In this document: piece after piece, positions 17,541-26,365 of the stretch
How positions within the stretch are numbered: the stretch's first letter is position 1
How the letters are laid out: every line of letters begins with the position of its first letter
NCBI RefSeq assembly: GCF_023896955.1
Contig: NZ_JAMHIW010000001.1
Coordinates: 806,001-870,000 of the forward strand
Length of the DNA: 64,000 bases
Direction: 5' to 3'
Origin: Micromonospora sp. RHAY321
GTDB taxonomy: Bacteria; Actinomycetota; Actinomycetes; Mycobacteriales; Micromonosporaceae
Program-made: the position numbers and the translations under genes
The notes under the pieces: generated by a model
What the model was told of the DNA's origin: nothing
Databases searched by the model: none
What the model saw: the letters and a program-made list of their open reading frames with translations, nothing else

Positions 17541-18518
17541 ATGCGTAAGCAGATGGAGGGCGACAACCAGCGGCGCCGGGCGCTCGCCCGGCAGGCCCGC
17601 GAGCAGGGTCGCCAGCCCAGCGAGTTCGGCGCCAGCCTGAGCGCCTCCAAGCAGCTCACCAGCCTCGATCAGGGCAGGCGGCACGGCCCGGCACCGGCCG
17701 GACGGCACAAGCCGGACAGCACGCGCGGCGGACCGGCCCCGCCGGCGGTCGGATCCGCCGACAATCCTCGGCCGCAACCGTCCGCCGATGCCGGCGCGGC
17801 GGGAGTGAGCAGCCTGGGCTACCACGACCTCGTCGACGAGGTCCGGCGCCGGGCGGGCGTCGACTTCAAGACCGCGAAGGTGGGCACCGAGGCGACCGTC
17901 CTGGTGCTGGCCTTCGCCCTGGACACGGTGGAGCGGCAGCGGCTGCTCGCCGCCGTGCCGAACTCGCTGCACGACGTTGTGCCCGTCGACGGCATCGAGC
18001 GGCACCGCGACCTGCCCGGCTTCCTGGCCGAGGTGGGACGGATCAGCGGCCGTACGCCGGAGCAGGCCCGCTACCAGGCCGAGGCGACGCTGGCCGCGCT
18101 CGCCGACCACGACGGCGACCTGGTCGAGTCGCTGCACGTGCCCGACGGCCTGCGGGAACTGCTGAACCCCCCGGCGGCCGGCGGCGGCATCGTCGGCGCG
18201 TCCACCACCACACCCACCCTGGACGGCGACGAGTTGCGGGCGGCGCTGGACGACCTGCCGTACTGGGCCGGGGACAGCGACGCCCTGCACCGGGTGGTCG
18301 CGTTGCCGGCGGACAACCTGGACCGGGTGCTCGCCCGGCTCGACCGGCTGCGGGACGAGACCGGGCGCGCCCCGAGCATCGGGCGCCCCGGTGACACGGC
18401 GGCCGTGCTGACCGTGCGCACCCGCCAGGCCGACGGGGTGACCGCGCTGGACGTGGACCTCGCCCACCGGATCGACGATGCCATCGACGAGGTCGGTGCC
18501 GGGATGGCCAACGGCTGA
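17541..18518 (+). CDS. DUF2267 protein with a C-terminal pterin-dehydratase-like domain
   Basis: 325 residues, ATG with GGAAGGGG 8 nt upstream. Residues 1-40 are basic (NQRRRALARQAREQG), followed by a disordered Pro/Gly stretch to about residue 90. Residues 92-200 resemble DUF2267 (YHDLVDEVRRRAGVDF). The last 95 residues follow the pattern of pterin-4a-carbinolamine dehydratase (LDGDELRAALDDLPYW, GVTALDVDLAHRIDDAI), but the catalytic His-His-Pro of that enzyme is missing, so the domain is probably a non-enzymatic relative. Role unknown. A second DUF2267 gene is at 33313-33723. A strong terminator follows. Confidence 0.75.
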   Translation: MRKQMEGDNQRRRALARQAREQGRQPSEFGASLSASKQLTSLDQGRRHGPAPAGRHKPDSTRGGPAPPAVGSADNPRPQPSADAGAAGVSSLGYHDLVDEVRRRAGVDFKTAKVGTEATVLVLAFALDTVERQRLLAAVPNSLHDVVPVDGIERHRDLPGFLAEVGRISGRTPEQARYQAEATLAALADHDGDLVESLHVPDGLRELLNPPAAGGGIVGASTTTPTLDGDELRAALDDLPYWAGDSDALHRVVALPADNLDRVLARLDRLRDETGRAPSIGRPGDTAAVLTVRTRQADGVTALDVDLAHRIDDAIDEVGAGMANG

Positions 18519-18538
18519 CCGGCCGCACCGGCGTTCAC

Positions 18539-18577
18539 GGGCCGGCGGACGCGGGGGTTTCCCCGCTCCGCCGGCCC
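18539..18577 (+). terminator. strong terminator hairpin after the DUF2267 gene
   Basis: A near-perfect hairpin: GGGCCGGCGG (18539-18548) pairs with CCGCCGGCCC (18568-18577), extended inward by GCGGGG with CCCCGC and closed by a short GTTT loop. It lies 20 bp after the stop of the DUF2267 gene and would isolate it from the next gene. Confidence 0.8.
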
Positions 18578-18651
18578 GCAGGTCTGCACCGACCGGCGGC
18601 ACCGTCGGGCCACGGCCGGGGTACGCCGGCGGTTCGGCTAGCGTGCCGGTC

Positions 18652-19437
18652 ATGAACCGTGCCGCCGACCGGCTGGAGCTGGCCGCCGACCCGGTCCGCC
18701 GCACCGGGCGGATGCTGCTGTCCGGCGGCGTCGAGCAGTCGTACGTGGACGTCGAGGACCCTCGGCACCTGCACTTCGAGTACGTCCGGCGGATCGCCTC
18801 GGCGGTGGAGCTGGCCGCACCGGCGGGCACCCCGCTGAGTGTCCTGCACCTCGGCGGCGGGGCCTTGACGCTGCCCCGGTGGTTGGCCGCCACCCGGCCC
18901 GGTTCCCCCCAGCGCGTCGTCGAGCGGGACCCGGCTGTGGTCGAACTGGTCGCGCGGGAGCTGCCGCCGTTGCCGCCCGACGTGCGGGTCGAGGTGGCCG
19001 ACGCCCGCGACGCCGTCACCGCCACCCCGGCGGGCCGGTACGACCTGGTGGTCGCCGACATCTACCGGGCGGCCCGGATGCCCCGGCACGTGCGGACCGT
19101 CGAGTTCGCCGCCGAGGTGGCCCGGACCCTGCGCCCCGACGGGCTCTACCTGGTCAACGTCACGGACCTGCCGCCGCTGGTCGGCACCCGGGTGCAGGTG
19201 GCCACGCTGCGGGCGGTCTTCGGTGACGTGTGCGTGCTCGGCGACCGGCGGATGCTGCGCGGACGCCGCTACGGCAACCTGGTGCTCGCCGCGACGCACC
19301 GACCCGGTGGGCTCCCGGTCGGCCGGCTGGCGGTGGCCGCCCTGCGCGACCCCGTGCCCGGTGGCCTGCTGCACGCCGCCGCACTCGACGGCTTCGTCGC
19401 CGGCGCCCACCCGCTCACCGACGCCGACCAGCGCTGA
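18652..19437 (+). CDS. spermidine-synthase-like methyltransferase-fold protein
   Basis: 261 residues from the ATG at 18652. It has the Rossmann fold of spermidine synthase-type proteins: VLHLGGGALTLPRWLA (glycine-rich loop), VVERDPAVVELV (acidic residue binding the nucleoside ribose) and VEVADARDAV, then VVADIYRAARMPRHV where aminopropyltransferases carry the catalytic Asp. The soluble actinobacterial members annotated fused/solo spermidine synthase look like this, and many are not true spermidine synthases. No amine-biosynthesis gene is nearby. It is followed 83 bp later by the AI-2E transporter gene on the same strand. Confidence 0.8.
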   Translation: MNRAADRLELAADPVRRTGRMLLSGGVEQSYVDVEDPRHLHFEYVRRIASAVELAAPAGTPLSVLHLGGGALTLPRWLAATRPGSPQRVVERDPAVVELVARELPPLPPDVRVEVADARDAVTATPAGRYDLVVADIYRAARMPRHVRTVEFAAEVARTLRPDGLYLVNVTDLPPLVGTRVQVATLRAVFGDVCVLGDRRMLRGRRYGNLVLAATHRPGGLPVGRLAVAALRDPVPGGLLHAAALDGFVAGAHPLTDADQR

Positions 19438-19520
19438 TCACCGGATGTTCCCCGGCGGCACCCGGGGGTGACGGGCACAGGGTCGGGTTTCCGGAGGTGG
19501 GCGCGGGGAAGGCGCGGCGG

Positions 19521-20618
19521 ATGAGCGACGCCGACACCCGGTTGACCGCCCGCCGGACGCTGACCGTGATCGGTCTGGTGCTGGCGACCGTGTTCGCGTT
19601 GGCGTTCGTGTACGCGACCCGCCGGGTGCTCGTCTGGGCCGTGGTGGCCGCCTTCTTCGCCGTCGCGCTCAAGCCGCTGGTGGACCGGCTGCAACGCCGG
19701 TTCGTGCGGCGACGGGCGCTGGCCACGCTGCTGGTGTTCCTCGCCGCGTTCGTGGCGCTGGCCATCCTCGTCGCCGTCATCCTGGTGCCGCTGCTCGGCG
19801 AGCTGGGGCGGTTCGCCGACCGGGCGCCGGAGCTGCTGCGCGACGCGCGCGCCGGACGCGGCCCACTCGGGCACCTGCTGGAACGCACCGGCGCCCGAAA
19901 GTACGTCTCGGAGCACTCCGAGCAGGTGCGGGACTTCGGCGAGCGGCTGCGCCAACCCGCCGTCGGCGTGCTGCGGGGCGTCGTGGAGACGATCGCCGGC
20001 CTGGTCACGGTCATCGTGCTGGCGTACCTCATGGTGTTGGAGGCGCCGCGGATCACCCGTGGTGTGCTGGTGGCAGCCGGGGACGGGCAGGCCGAGCGGC
20101 TGCGCCGGGTGGGCCGTGAGGTCTCCCGCAGTGTCACCGGCTACCTCACCGGCAACCTGCTGATCAGCGTGATCTGCGGGGCGTTGACCTTCGTGGTGCT
20201 CACCCTCACCGGGGTGCCGTTCGCCGCCGTGATCGCCCTGCTGGTGGCCGTGGCCGACCTGATCCCGCTGGTCGGCGCGACACTCGGCGCGGTGATCGCG
20301 GCCGGGGCCGGTTTCGTGCACTCCCCCACCGCCGGCGTGGTGGTGCTGGTCTTCTTCGTGGTCTACCAGCAGTTCGAGAACCACCTGCTCCAGCCGCTCA
20401 TCCTGTCCCGCGCGGTCCGGCTCAACCCGCTGACCGTGCTGGTCAGCGTGCTGCTCGCAGCCGAGTTGGCCGGCCTGCTCGGTGCGCTGCTGGCCATCCC
20501 CGCCGCCGGCATCGTCCAGACCCTGCTGCGCGAGTACGGCCCGCGCCGGTTACGCGCCACCCCGCCGGCCGTTCCCGACGACCAACGCAGACCGGCCGGT
20601 CCGGCCCAGCAGGGCTGA
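19521..20618 (+). CDS. AI-2E family transporter (PerM-like permease)
   Basis: 365 residues, ATG at 19521 behind GGGGAAGG. About eight membrane helices in the AI-2E/PerM layout: two N-terminal pairs, a soluble stretch (residues 95-150, DRAPELLRDARAGRG) and a C-terminal bundle with ADLIPLVGATLGAVIAAGAGF and the conserved VYQQFENHLLQPLILSRAV. The family includes the quorum-signal exporter TqsA and Na+/H+ antiporter-like members, but most homologues have no proven substrate. It stands at the end of a two-gene run and converges with the flavoprotein gene at 20637. Confidence 0.93.
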   Translation: MSDADTRLTARRTLTVIGLVLATVFALAFVYATRRVLVWAVVAAFFAVALKPLVDRLQRRFVRRRALATLLVFLAAFVALAILVAVILVPLLGELGRFADRAPELLRDARAGRGPLGHLLERTGARKYVSEHSEQVRDFGERLRQPAVGVLRGVVETIAGLVTVIVLAYLMVLEAPRITRGVLVAAGDGQAERLRRVGREVSRSVTGYLTGNLLISVICGALTFVVLTLTGVPFAAVIALLVAVADLIPLVGATLGAVIAAGAGFVHSPTAGVVVLVFFVVYQQFENHLLQPLILSRAVRLNPLTVLVSVLLAAELAGLLGALLAIPAAGIVQTLLREYGPRRLRATPPAVPDDQRRPAGPAQQG

Positions 20619-20636
20619 CCGGCCGGTTCGGCGTCC

Positions 20637-21938
20637 TCAACGGGCGCGGGCCGCGACCTCGGGTGAGGTGCTCTCCAGCGGGACCGCGTTGGCCGGGACC
20701 AGGCCGAGCTGGACCGCCGGCCGGGTCAGAGTGGCGTCCAGCGCCCAGTCGGCGCCGACCCGGGTCCGGTTGCCCGGCATCGCCAACAGGTGGTACGCGC
20801 GGGTGACCGCCTTGGCCGGCAGCCCAGCCAGCGGCACGTGCAGCGGGTTCGCCGCCGCGGCCTTGCCGCCCAGGTCGACCACCCAGCCCAGGTCGTGGTG
20901 CTTGTACGGCTTGCGCCGGCCGTGGCCGTACGACGCGGCGATGTTGTGCGCCGCGAGAGTGCCCTGCCGTTGGGCGTGCTGAGCGGTCATCGTGCAGACC
21001 TGACCGGGGCGGGTCAGGTCGGGCACGGCGGCGGCGTCGCCGCAGGCGTACACCTCGGGGTAGCCGGGGACGGTGAGGAACTCGTCGACCACCAGGCGGC
21101 CTTTCTCGGTGCGAAGGCCCAGCTCGTTGACGAACGGGTCGGGGCGCACCCCCACACACCAGACCAGCGTGCAGGTGGGCACGTACTCGCCGTCGGTGAG
21201 CTTCACCCCGTCGGCCGTCGCCTCGGCAACCGAGGTCCCCATCCGCACGTCCACCCCACGCCGGTCGAGCACCTTGTGCGCGGTCTTCGACATCCGCTTG
21301 TCCAGCTCCGGCAGCACCCGGGCGGCGACGTCGAGCAGCATCCACCGGGGGCGGACGGTCAGCCGGGGCCGCTGGGCCTGCAGGGCGTCGGTGAACAACT
21401 GCCCGTGCGCGGCGACCTCGGTGCCGGTGTAGCCCGCGCCGACCACCACGAAGGTGGACCGGGCCCGCTGCTCGGCCGGGTCCTCGGCCTGCTCGGCCAG
21501 CTCGATCTGGCGGACCACGTGGTCGTGCAGGTAGACCGCCTCGGGCAGGCCACGGAAGCCGTGCGCGTACTCGGTCACCCCGGGGATGGGCAGCAACTTG
21601 TTGACGCTGCCCACGGCGAGGACCAGCCGGTCGTACGCCAGCCGGTTCTTGTCCCCCTCCGGCTGGGTGAAGCCGACCCAGCGGTTCTGGAGGTCGACGT
21701 GGTCCGCCTCGCCGATGACCACCCGTACGCCCTTCAGCGTCCCGGTCAACGGCACCGCGATCCGCCTGGGCTCGATCACCCCGGCTGCCACCTCGGGCAG
21801 CAGCGGCAGGTACAGGAAGTAGTCGGTGGAGTTCAGCAGCACGATCTCGGCCCGGTTCCGGGCGATCCGGCTCAACGTCTTCGCCGCGTGGTAACCGGCG
21901 AACCCGGCCCCCACGATCACCACACGAGGTTTCGTCAT
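20637..21938 (-). CDS. NDH-2-like NAD(P)H:quinone oxidoreductase (FAD flavoprotein)
   Basis: 433 residues from the ATG ending at 21938. Two dinucleotide-binding folds: FAD site VVIVGAGFAGYHAAKTL at the N-terminus and NADH site FVVVGAGYTGTEVA near residue 160, followed by PEVYACGDAAAV, the FAD-binding motif near residue 305. This is the layout of type II NADH dehydrogenases, which pass electrons from NADH to menaquinone without pumping protons. A C-terminal stretch with NPLHVPLAGLPAKAVTRAYHLL would be the membrane-association part. Related flavoproteins with other acceptors exist, so the exact substrate is open. The start site is weak, but the N-terminal FAD motif fixes it. Confidence 0.88.
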   Translation of the reverse strand: MTKPRVVIVGAGFAGYHAAKTLSRIARNRAEIVLLNSTDYFLYLPLLPEVAAGVIEPRRIAVPLTGTLKGVRVVIGEADHVDLQNRWVGFTQPEGDKNRLAYDRLVLAVGSVNKLLPIPGVTEYAHGFRGLPEAVYLHDHVVRQIELAEQAEDPAEQRARSTFVVVGAGYTGTEVAAHGQLFTDALQAQRPRLTVRPRWMLLDVAARVLPELDKRMSKTAHKVLDRRGVDVRMGTSVAEATADGVKLTDGEYVPTCTLVWCVGVRPDPFVNELGLRTEKGRLVVDEFLTVPGYPEVYACGDAAAVPDLTRPGQVCTMTAQHAQRQGTLAAHNIAASYGHGRRKPYKHHDLGWVVDLGGKAAAANPLHVPLAGLPAKAVTRAYHLLAMPGNRTRVGADWALDATLTRPAVQLGLVPANAVPLESTSPEVAARAR

Positions 21939-21999
21939 TGCGGCCCGTTTCCCGCCGAAGCCCCGGACAAACGTCGAACGCGTCGCTGTCGCGCCGCCG

Positions 22000-24156
22000 T
22001 CAGGTCGGCTGGAGCCGGACATGCCCGGTGGTTCGCACCGCCTCCAGCTCCCACTCGCGGCCGAACGCGCGCACCCGCTCGGCGGTTATCCGGCCCAGCT
22101 CGGGTGGAATGTCCGGGTCGAGGACCAGCCGCCCGTCGACCGGGTTGACACCGAGCAACGCGCGGACCAGGGCCAGAGGCGTGCCGGCCGCCCATGCCTG
22201 CGGGCTGCACGCCGTCGGGTACGGCACGGCGAACAGCAGCCGCTCCCGGACGTACCCGCTGAGCGCCTCCGGCAGCCGGTGGCCGAACTGCTCGGCCGCG
22301 TCGAACATCGCCAGGATCACCTGGTTCGCCTCCGCCCGGTAGCCGTACCTGGTCAGGCCGAGCACGGCGATGGAGTTGTCGTGCGGCCAGACCGTACCGA
22401 GGTGGTAGCCGAGGGCGTTGTAGAGCCGCTCCTCCAGCGACAACGTGCGGATGCCCCAACCGGAGAACATGTTCGGTGACATGAGCTGGCGCACCACCGC
22501 GTCGGCGCGCTCTGGCGGCACGATCCCGCTCCACAGCAGGTGACCCATGTTGGAGGTCTTGGCGTCCACCTGGTTCTTGTCACCGTCCAGGGCGACCGCG
22601 TAGTAGCCGCCCCGCTCCTCGATCCAGAAGTCCCGGTTGAACCGCTCGTACAGGGTGCCGGCCTCGTCGCGCAGCCGCAGCGCCAGCGCGGGATTGTCCA
22701 ACGGCCCGTCGAACAGCTCGGCCATCCGCACCTTCGCGTCGTACGTGTAACCCTGCAGGTCGGACGTCGCCAGCGGGAGCACCGGGATGCGGCCGTCGGC
22801 GAAGCAGACGCCGTCCGGCGAATCCCGCCAGCACTGGTTGCCCAGCCCCTCCGGGGAGCGTGTGGCGTACTCGACGTAGCCGTCGCCGTCCCGGTCGCCG
22901 TACTCGTCGATCCAGCGCAGAGCGGCCAGCGCGTTGTCCCGCAGGTGCTGGACGGTCTCGTCGTCGCCGGTCCAGCGCCAGTACTCCGAGAGCAGGATCA
23001 GCCACAGCTGCGTGGCATCGGCCGTGCCGTAGTACGGGCCGTACGGCTTGAGCCCGGTGCGGGTCAGTTCGCCGCTGCGCACCTCGTGAAGGATCTTGCC
23101 GGGCTCCTCGTCGGTGAAGTCGTCGCACGTGTCGCCCTGGAGCCGGGCCAGCGCGAGCAGCGCTCCCTTGGCGAGCATCGGCCCGGCGACCAGGGTCTGG
23201 TACGCGGTGATCAGGGTGTCCCGGCCGAAGACGGTGAGGAACCAGGGCAGCCCTGCCCCGGGCAGCATGATCCGCTGGCCCTTGACCTCGAGGTCGAGCC
23301 GCAGCGCGGCGATGTCGTCGCGGGACTGCCGCACGGTGCGCTCCAGCGGCTGGTTGTCACTGCGCAGCACCGCCCGGTCCTCGGTCCACCGGCGTAGCGG
23401 GTCGTCGGCCCTGCCGTGGATGACGTCGGCGATGTCTCCCCGGACCGGCTCGACCACCCCCAATCCGGGCGGTAGTGGCACGTCCAGGTCCACCTCCCAC
23501 TTCTCACGGGGACCCAGGTGCAGATCCCAGACCAGCTCGTCACCCTCGACGCGGTCCGCCGGCGTTCGGCAGCACACCCGGGTCTGGGCGGAGAAGTCCC
23601 CGTTCCGGTAGGAGAAGCACAGCTCGGATCCGTCGGCGGCATGGTTGCGGGTGATCTCTGCAGAACGGTCCCGGACCACCGACTTGACCTCGAACAGGTC
23701 GGCGAAGTCGACGTCAACGGCCAGCCGCACCTCCACCCGGACCGGCTCCGGCCGGAACGACACCAGCTCCAGCCGCTCGTGAAAGCCGTCACCCACATAG
23801 CGGAGCCGCCGGACACCCAAACTGTTCGGAGGCAGCCCCGGCAGCTCGGAGTTGGTGAGCACGTACTGCGCCGAGTAGTGGTCGATGGTTTCGGCGCGCA
23901 GCACCAGCAGCTCCCCGCCGTTGACGGTCACCGTCCAGCCGCTGATCAGCCGGGTGTCCAGGTGCACGAGCCCACCGATGCTGCCCGGTGGCACGTCCCC
24001 GGACGGGTTGGAGTACATGAACGTGGGCCCGCTGAGCACGGCGAGAGAGTCGGGCCCCAGCTCGGGTGGCATGGCCCGCTGGTCACCGCCCTCCCCGGGC
24101 GCCTTCGCGGCCAGACCGGGCGTGGGGTCGGCAGGGGTCGCGCGCACGGCAGCCAT
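22000..24156 (-). CDS. glycogen-debranching-like amylo-alpha-1,6-glucosidase family protein
   Basis: 718 residues from the ATG ending at 24156; a GTG nine codons further upstream is possible. The N-terminal beta domain (about 40-240, with GDVPPGSIGGLVHLDTRLISGW) is the debranching-enzyme N-terminal domain found in actinobacterial homologues. The rest is the alpha/alpha-six-barrel GH catalytic domain: PWFLTVFGRDTLITAYQTL, WRDSPDG, and GTVWPHDNSIAVLG near the C-terminus. It would act on alpha-glucans or trehalose-like glucosides in the cytosol, as no signal peptide is visible. It stands alone: the flavoprotein gene follows 62 bp downstream and the M28 peptidase gene is divergent. Confidence 0.87.
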   Translation of the reverse strand: MAAVRATPADPTPGLAAKAPGEGGDQRAMPPELGPDSLAVLSGPTFMYSNPSGDVPPGSIGGLVHLDTRLISGWTVTVNGGELLVLRAETIDHYSAQYVLTNSELPGLPPNSLGVRRLRYVGDGFHERLELVSFRPEPVRVEVRLAVDVDFADLFEVKSVVRDRSAEITRNHAADGSELCFSYRNGDFSAQTRVCCRTPADRVEGDELVWDLHLGPREKWEVDLDVPLPPGLGVVEPVRGDIADVIHGRADDPLRRWTEDRAVLRSDNQPLERTVRQSRDDIAALRLDLEVKGQRIMLPGAGLPWFLTVFGRDTLITAYQTLVAGPMLAKGALLALARLQGDTCDDFTDEEPGKILHEVRSGELTRTGLKPYGPYYGTADATQLWLILLSEYWRWTGDDETVQHLRDNALAALRWIDEYGDRDGDGYVEYATRSPEGLGNQCWRDSPDGVCFADGRIPVLPLATSDLQGYTYDAKVRMAELFDGPLDNPALALRLRDEAGTLYERFNRDFWIEERGGYYAVALDGDKNQVDAKTSNMGHLLWSGIVPPERADAVVRQLMSPNMFSGWGIRTLSLEERLYNALGYHLGTVWPHDNSIAVLGLTRYGYRAEANQVILAMFDAAEQFGHRLPEALSGYVRERLLFAVPYPTACSPQAWAAGTPLALVRALLGVNPVDGRLVLDPDIPPELGRITAERVRAFGREWELEAVRTTGHVRLQPT

Positions 24157-24274
24157 ACCACCCACCGTAGGAACGCCGGGCACCGCCAGTCATCACCCGG
24201 TTCGGGTGAAAGCCGCGGAACATCCATGCCCGGCGATGTAGACAGGCACCGTCGTCGATGGAGAGGATGCCGGA

Positions 24275-25723
24275 ATGGGATCTGACGACACCGGCGACCG
24301 ACCCACGAGGTCCACCCGCCGCACCTTCCTGTCCGCCTCTGCCGCCGCCACCGCGGCGACCGCCGCCACCGTGGCCGTGCCCGCGCTCGCCGCGCCGGCC
24401 GCCGCCGACGCCCCGCCCGCCGGCCCTGGCCGCCCGATCCGCCCCCAGCAGCCCGACCGCGAGCTGCGCGACCTGCTGCGCCAGGTCGACCCCCGGCGGA
24501 TCGAGGCGATCGTGCGCCGTTTGGCCGCGTTCGGCACCCGGCACACCCTCTCCAGCCAGGACGACCCGCAGCGGGGCATCGGCGCCGCCCGGGACTGGAT
24601 CTTCGCCCGCCTTCAGGAGTACGCGGCCACCTCGGGCGGCCGGATGACGGTCGAACTCCAGTCGTACATCCAGCAGCCGGCGTCGCGGATCCCCACCGCG
24701 ACCCGGATCACCAACGTGGTGGCCACCCTGCGCGGCCAGACCTCCCCGAACCGCACCTACGTGGTGACCGGCCACTACGACTCCCGGGTGACCGACGTGA
24801 TGGACGCGGTCAGCGACTCACCCGGCGCCGACGACGACGCCTCGGGGGTGGCCGTGGTCATGGAGCTGGCCCGCTTGATGGCCACCCGCCCTACCGCGGC
24901 CACCGTCGTCTTCGCCGCGGTCGCCGCCGAGGAGCAGGGGCTGTACGGCTCGGCGTACCTGGCCCAGCAGCTCAAGGCCGCCGGCGCGGACGTGCAGGGC
25001 ATGTTCAGCGACGACATCGTCGGCAGCAGCACCGCCGACGACGGCACGCGCGACCCGCACGCGGTGCGGCTGTTCGCCGAGGGTGTGCCGACGGCGGAGA
25101 CCCCGGCGGAGGCGAGCACCCGGCAGTCCGTCGGCGGTGAGAACGACTCACCGTCCCGGCAGCTCGCCCGGTTCGTTCGGGACGTGGCGGAGAACGACGC
25201 CACCGGGATGCGGGTGCGGGTGATCTACCGGCGGGACCGCTACCTGCGCGGCAGCGACCACATCTCGTTCCTCCGCGAGGGCTGGCCGGCGGCGCGGTTC
25301 ACCGAGCCGAACGAGGACTTCGCCCACCAGCACCAGGACGTCCGGGTGCAGGACGGGCAGCAGTTCGGTGACCTGCCGGAGTTCTGCGACTTCGGCTACA
25401 TCGCCCGGGTGGCCCGGGTCAACGGCGCGACACTCTGGTCGCTGGCCCAGGCGCCCGGCACGCCCAAGCGCGCCATCATCGTGACCACCGACCTGACCAA
25501 CAACACGACGCTGCGCTGGCAGCGCGGCGACGAGCCGGACCTGGCCGGCTACGAGGTGCTGTGGCGGGAGACCACGGCCGCCGAGTGGCAGCGGGTGATC
25601 CCGGTCGGCGACGTCACCGAGGTCAGCATCGACCTGTCCAAGGACAACGTCTTCTTCGGCATCCGCGCGGTCGGCCGTGACGGCCTGCGCAGCCCGGTCG
25701 CGTTCCCCCGGCCGGGCAGTTGA
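24275..25723 (+). CDS. secreted M28-family metallopeptidase with Tat signal and C-terminal Fn3 domain
   Basis: 482 residues. The N-terminus has a twin-arginine signal (STRRTFLSASA followed by a long Ala-rich hydrophobic stretch ending near residue 45), so it is exported folded. The M28 aminopeptidase domain (about 80-370) has GHYDSR (zinc His), GADDDASGVAV (bridging Asp), VAAEEQGLYGS (catalytic and zinc Glu) and a late GSDHISFL with another zinc His. The last 90 residues resemble a fibronectin type III domain (TLRWQRGDEPDLAGYEVLWRE). It would release N-terminal amino acids from peptides outside the cell. A perfect 12-bp hairpin at 25772-25806 follows. Confidence 0.92.
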   Translation: MGSDDTGDRPTRSTRRTFLSASAAATAATAATVAVPALAAPAAADAPPAGPGRPIRPQQPDRELRDLLRQVDPRRIEAIVRRLAAFGTRHTLSSQDDPQRGIGAARDWIFARLQEYAATSGGRMTVELQSYIQQPASRIPTATRITNVVATLRGQTSPNRTYVVTGHYDSRVTDVMDAVSDSPGADDDASGVAVVMELARLMATRPTAATVVFAAVAAEEQGLYGSAYLAQQLKAAGADVQGMFSDDIVGSSTADDGTRDPHAVRLFAEGVPTAETPAEASTRQSVGGENDSPSRQLARFVRDVAENDATGMRVRVIYRRDRYLRGSDHISFLREGWPAARFTEPNEDFAHQHQDVRVQDGQQFGDLPEFCDFGYIARVARVNGATLWSLAQAPGTPKRAIIVTTDLTNNTTLRWQRGDEPDLAGYEVLWRETTAAEWQRVIPVGDVTEVSIDLSKDNVFFGIRAVGRDGLRSPVAFPRPGS

Positions 25724-25771
25724 GCGACGCCTCGCACCGGTTCCTGGCCGCCTCCCGGCGGTAACCCCGTG

Positions 25772-25806
25772 GCACCGGCGGCGGCCGATCAGGTCGCCGC
25801 CGGTGC
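25772..25806. terminator. terminator hairpin overlapping the end of the acetyltransferase gene
   Basis: GCACCGGCGGCG (25772-25783) pairs perfectly with 25795-25806 across an 11-nt loop. It lies between the convergent peptidase and acetyltransferase genes, and the right arm lies inside the last codons of the latter. It could stop transcription from either side. Confidence 0.65.
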
Positions 25807-26316
25807 GGTGATCGCCCACCGCTCGTGGTCCCGCCAGGCGCCGTCGATGAACAGGTAGTCCGGGGAGAAGCCCTCCAACCGGAAACCCAGCTTGCGGGCC
25901 ACCCGCCGGGACGGCTCGTTGCCCGGCTGGATGTTCGCCTCCAACCGGTGCAGCCCGAGCGCGCCGAACGCGTGGTCGATGACCAGGGCGACTCCCGCCG
26001 AGGCGTGCCCGGTGCCGCTGTACGGCTGGAACGCCGCGTACCCCAGGTAGCCGCCGCGCAGCGCGCCCAGCACGATCCCGCTGATGTTCACATAGCCGGC
26101 GATCTCACCGCTGGCCCGGTCGCAGATCAGGTAGCCGGAGCCGTCGCGGCGGCGGATCCGGCGCAGGTAGCGGTCGTACTCCTCGGGGCTGTCCGGCGCG
26201 ACCAGCCACGGGTGGTGCAGGTCCCGGCTGCGCCGCGCGGCGGCGACGAACTCCTCGCAGTCCGAGGGCCGGGGTCGACGGATCGCGGCGGGGCCACCGG
26301 TACGCAGGTATCTCAC
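25789..26316 (-). CDS. GNAT N-acetyltransferase (RimJ/RimL type)
   Basis: 175 residues from a GTG ending at 26316; a TTG 39 bp upstream is possible. Begins IRRPRPSDCEEFV. The acetyl-CoA-binding core is GYLGYAAFQPYSGTGHASAGV (shown here in parts: the beta4 strand then S-G-T-G-H-A), followed by LGLHRLEANIQPGNEPSRRVARKLGF, the hallmark of RimJ/RimL enzymes that acetylate protein N-termini or small amines. It is followed by the terminator shared with the peptidase gene, and its start lies 50 bp from the end of the LacI gene on the same strand. Confidence 0.9.
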   Translation of the reverse strand: MRYLRTGGPAAIRRPRPSDCEEFVAAARRSRDLHHPWLVAPDSPEEYDRYLRRIRRRDGSGYLICDRASGEIAGYVNISGIVLGALRGGYLGYAAFQPYSGTGHASAGVALVIDHAFGALGLHRLEANIQPGNEPSRRVARKLGFRLEGFSPDYLFIDGAWRDHERWAITAPAAT

Positions 26317-26365
26317 GGCGGAACACTCTCGCCGAGGTACCCGCGCGTTGTCCAACCGGCCGCGC

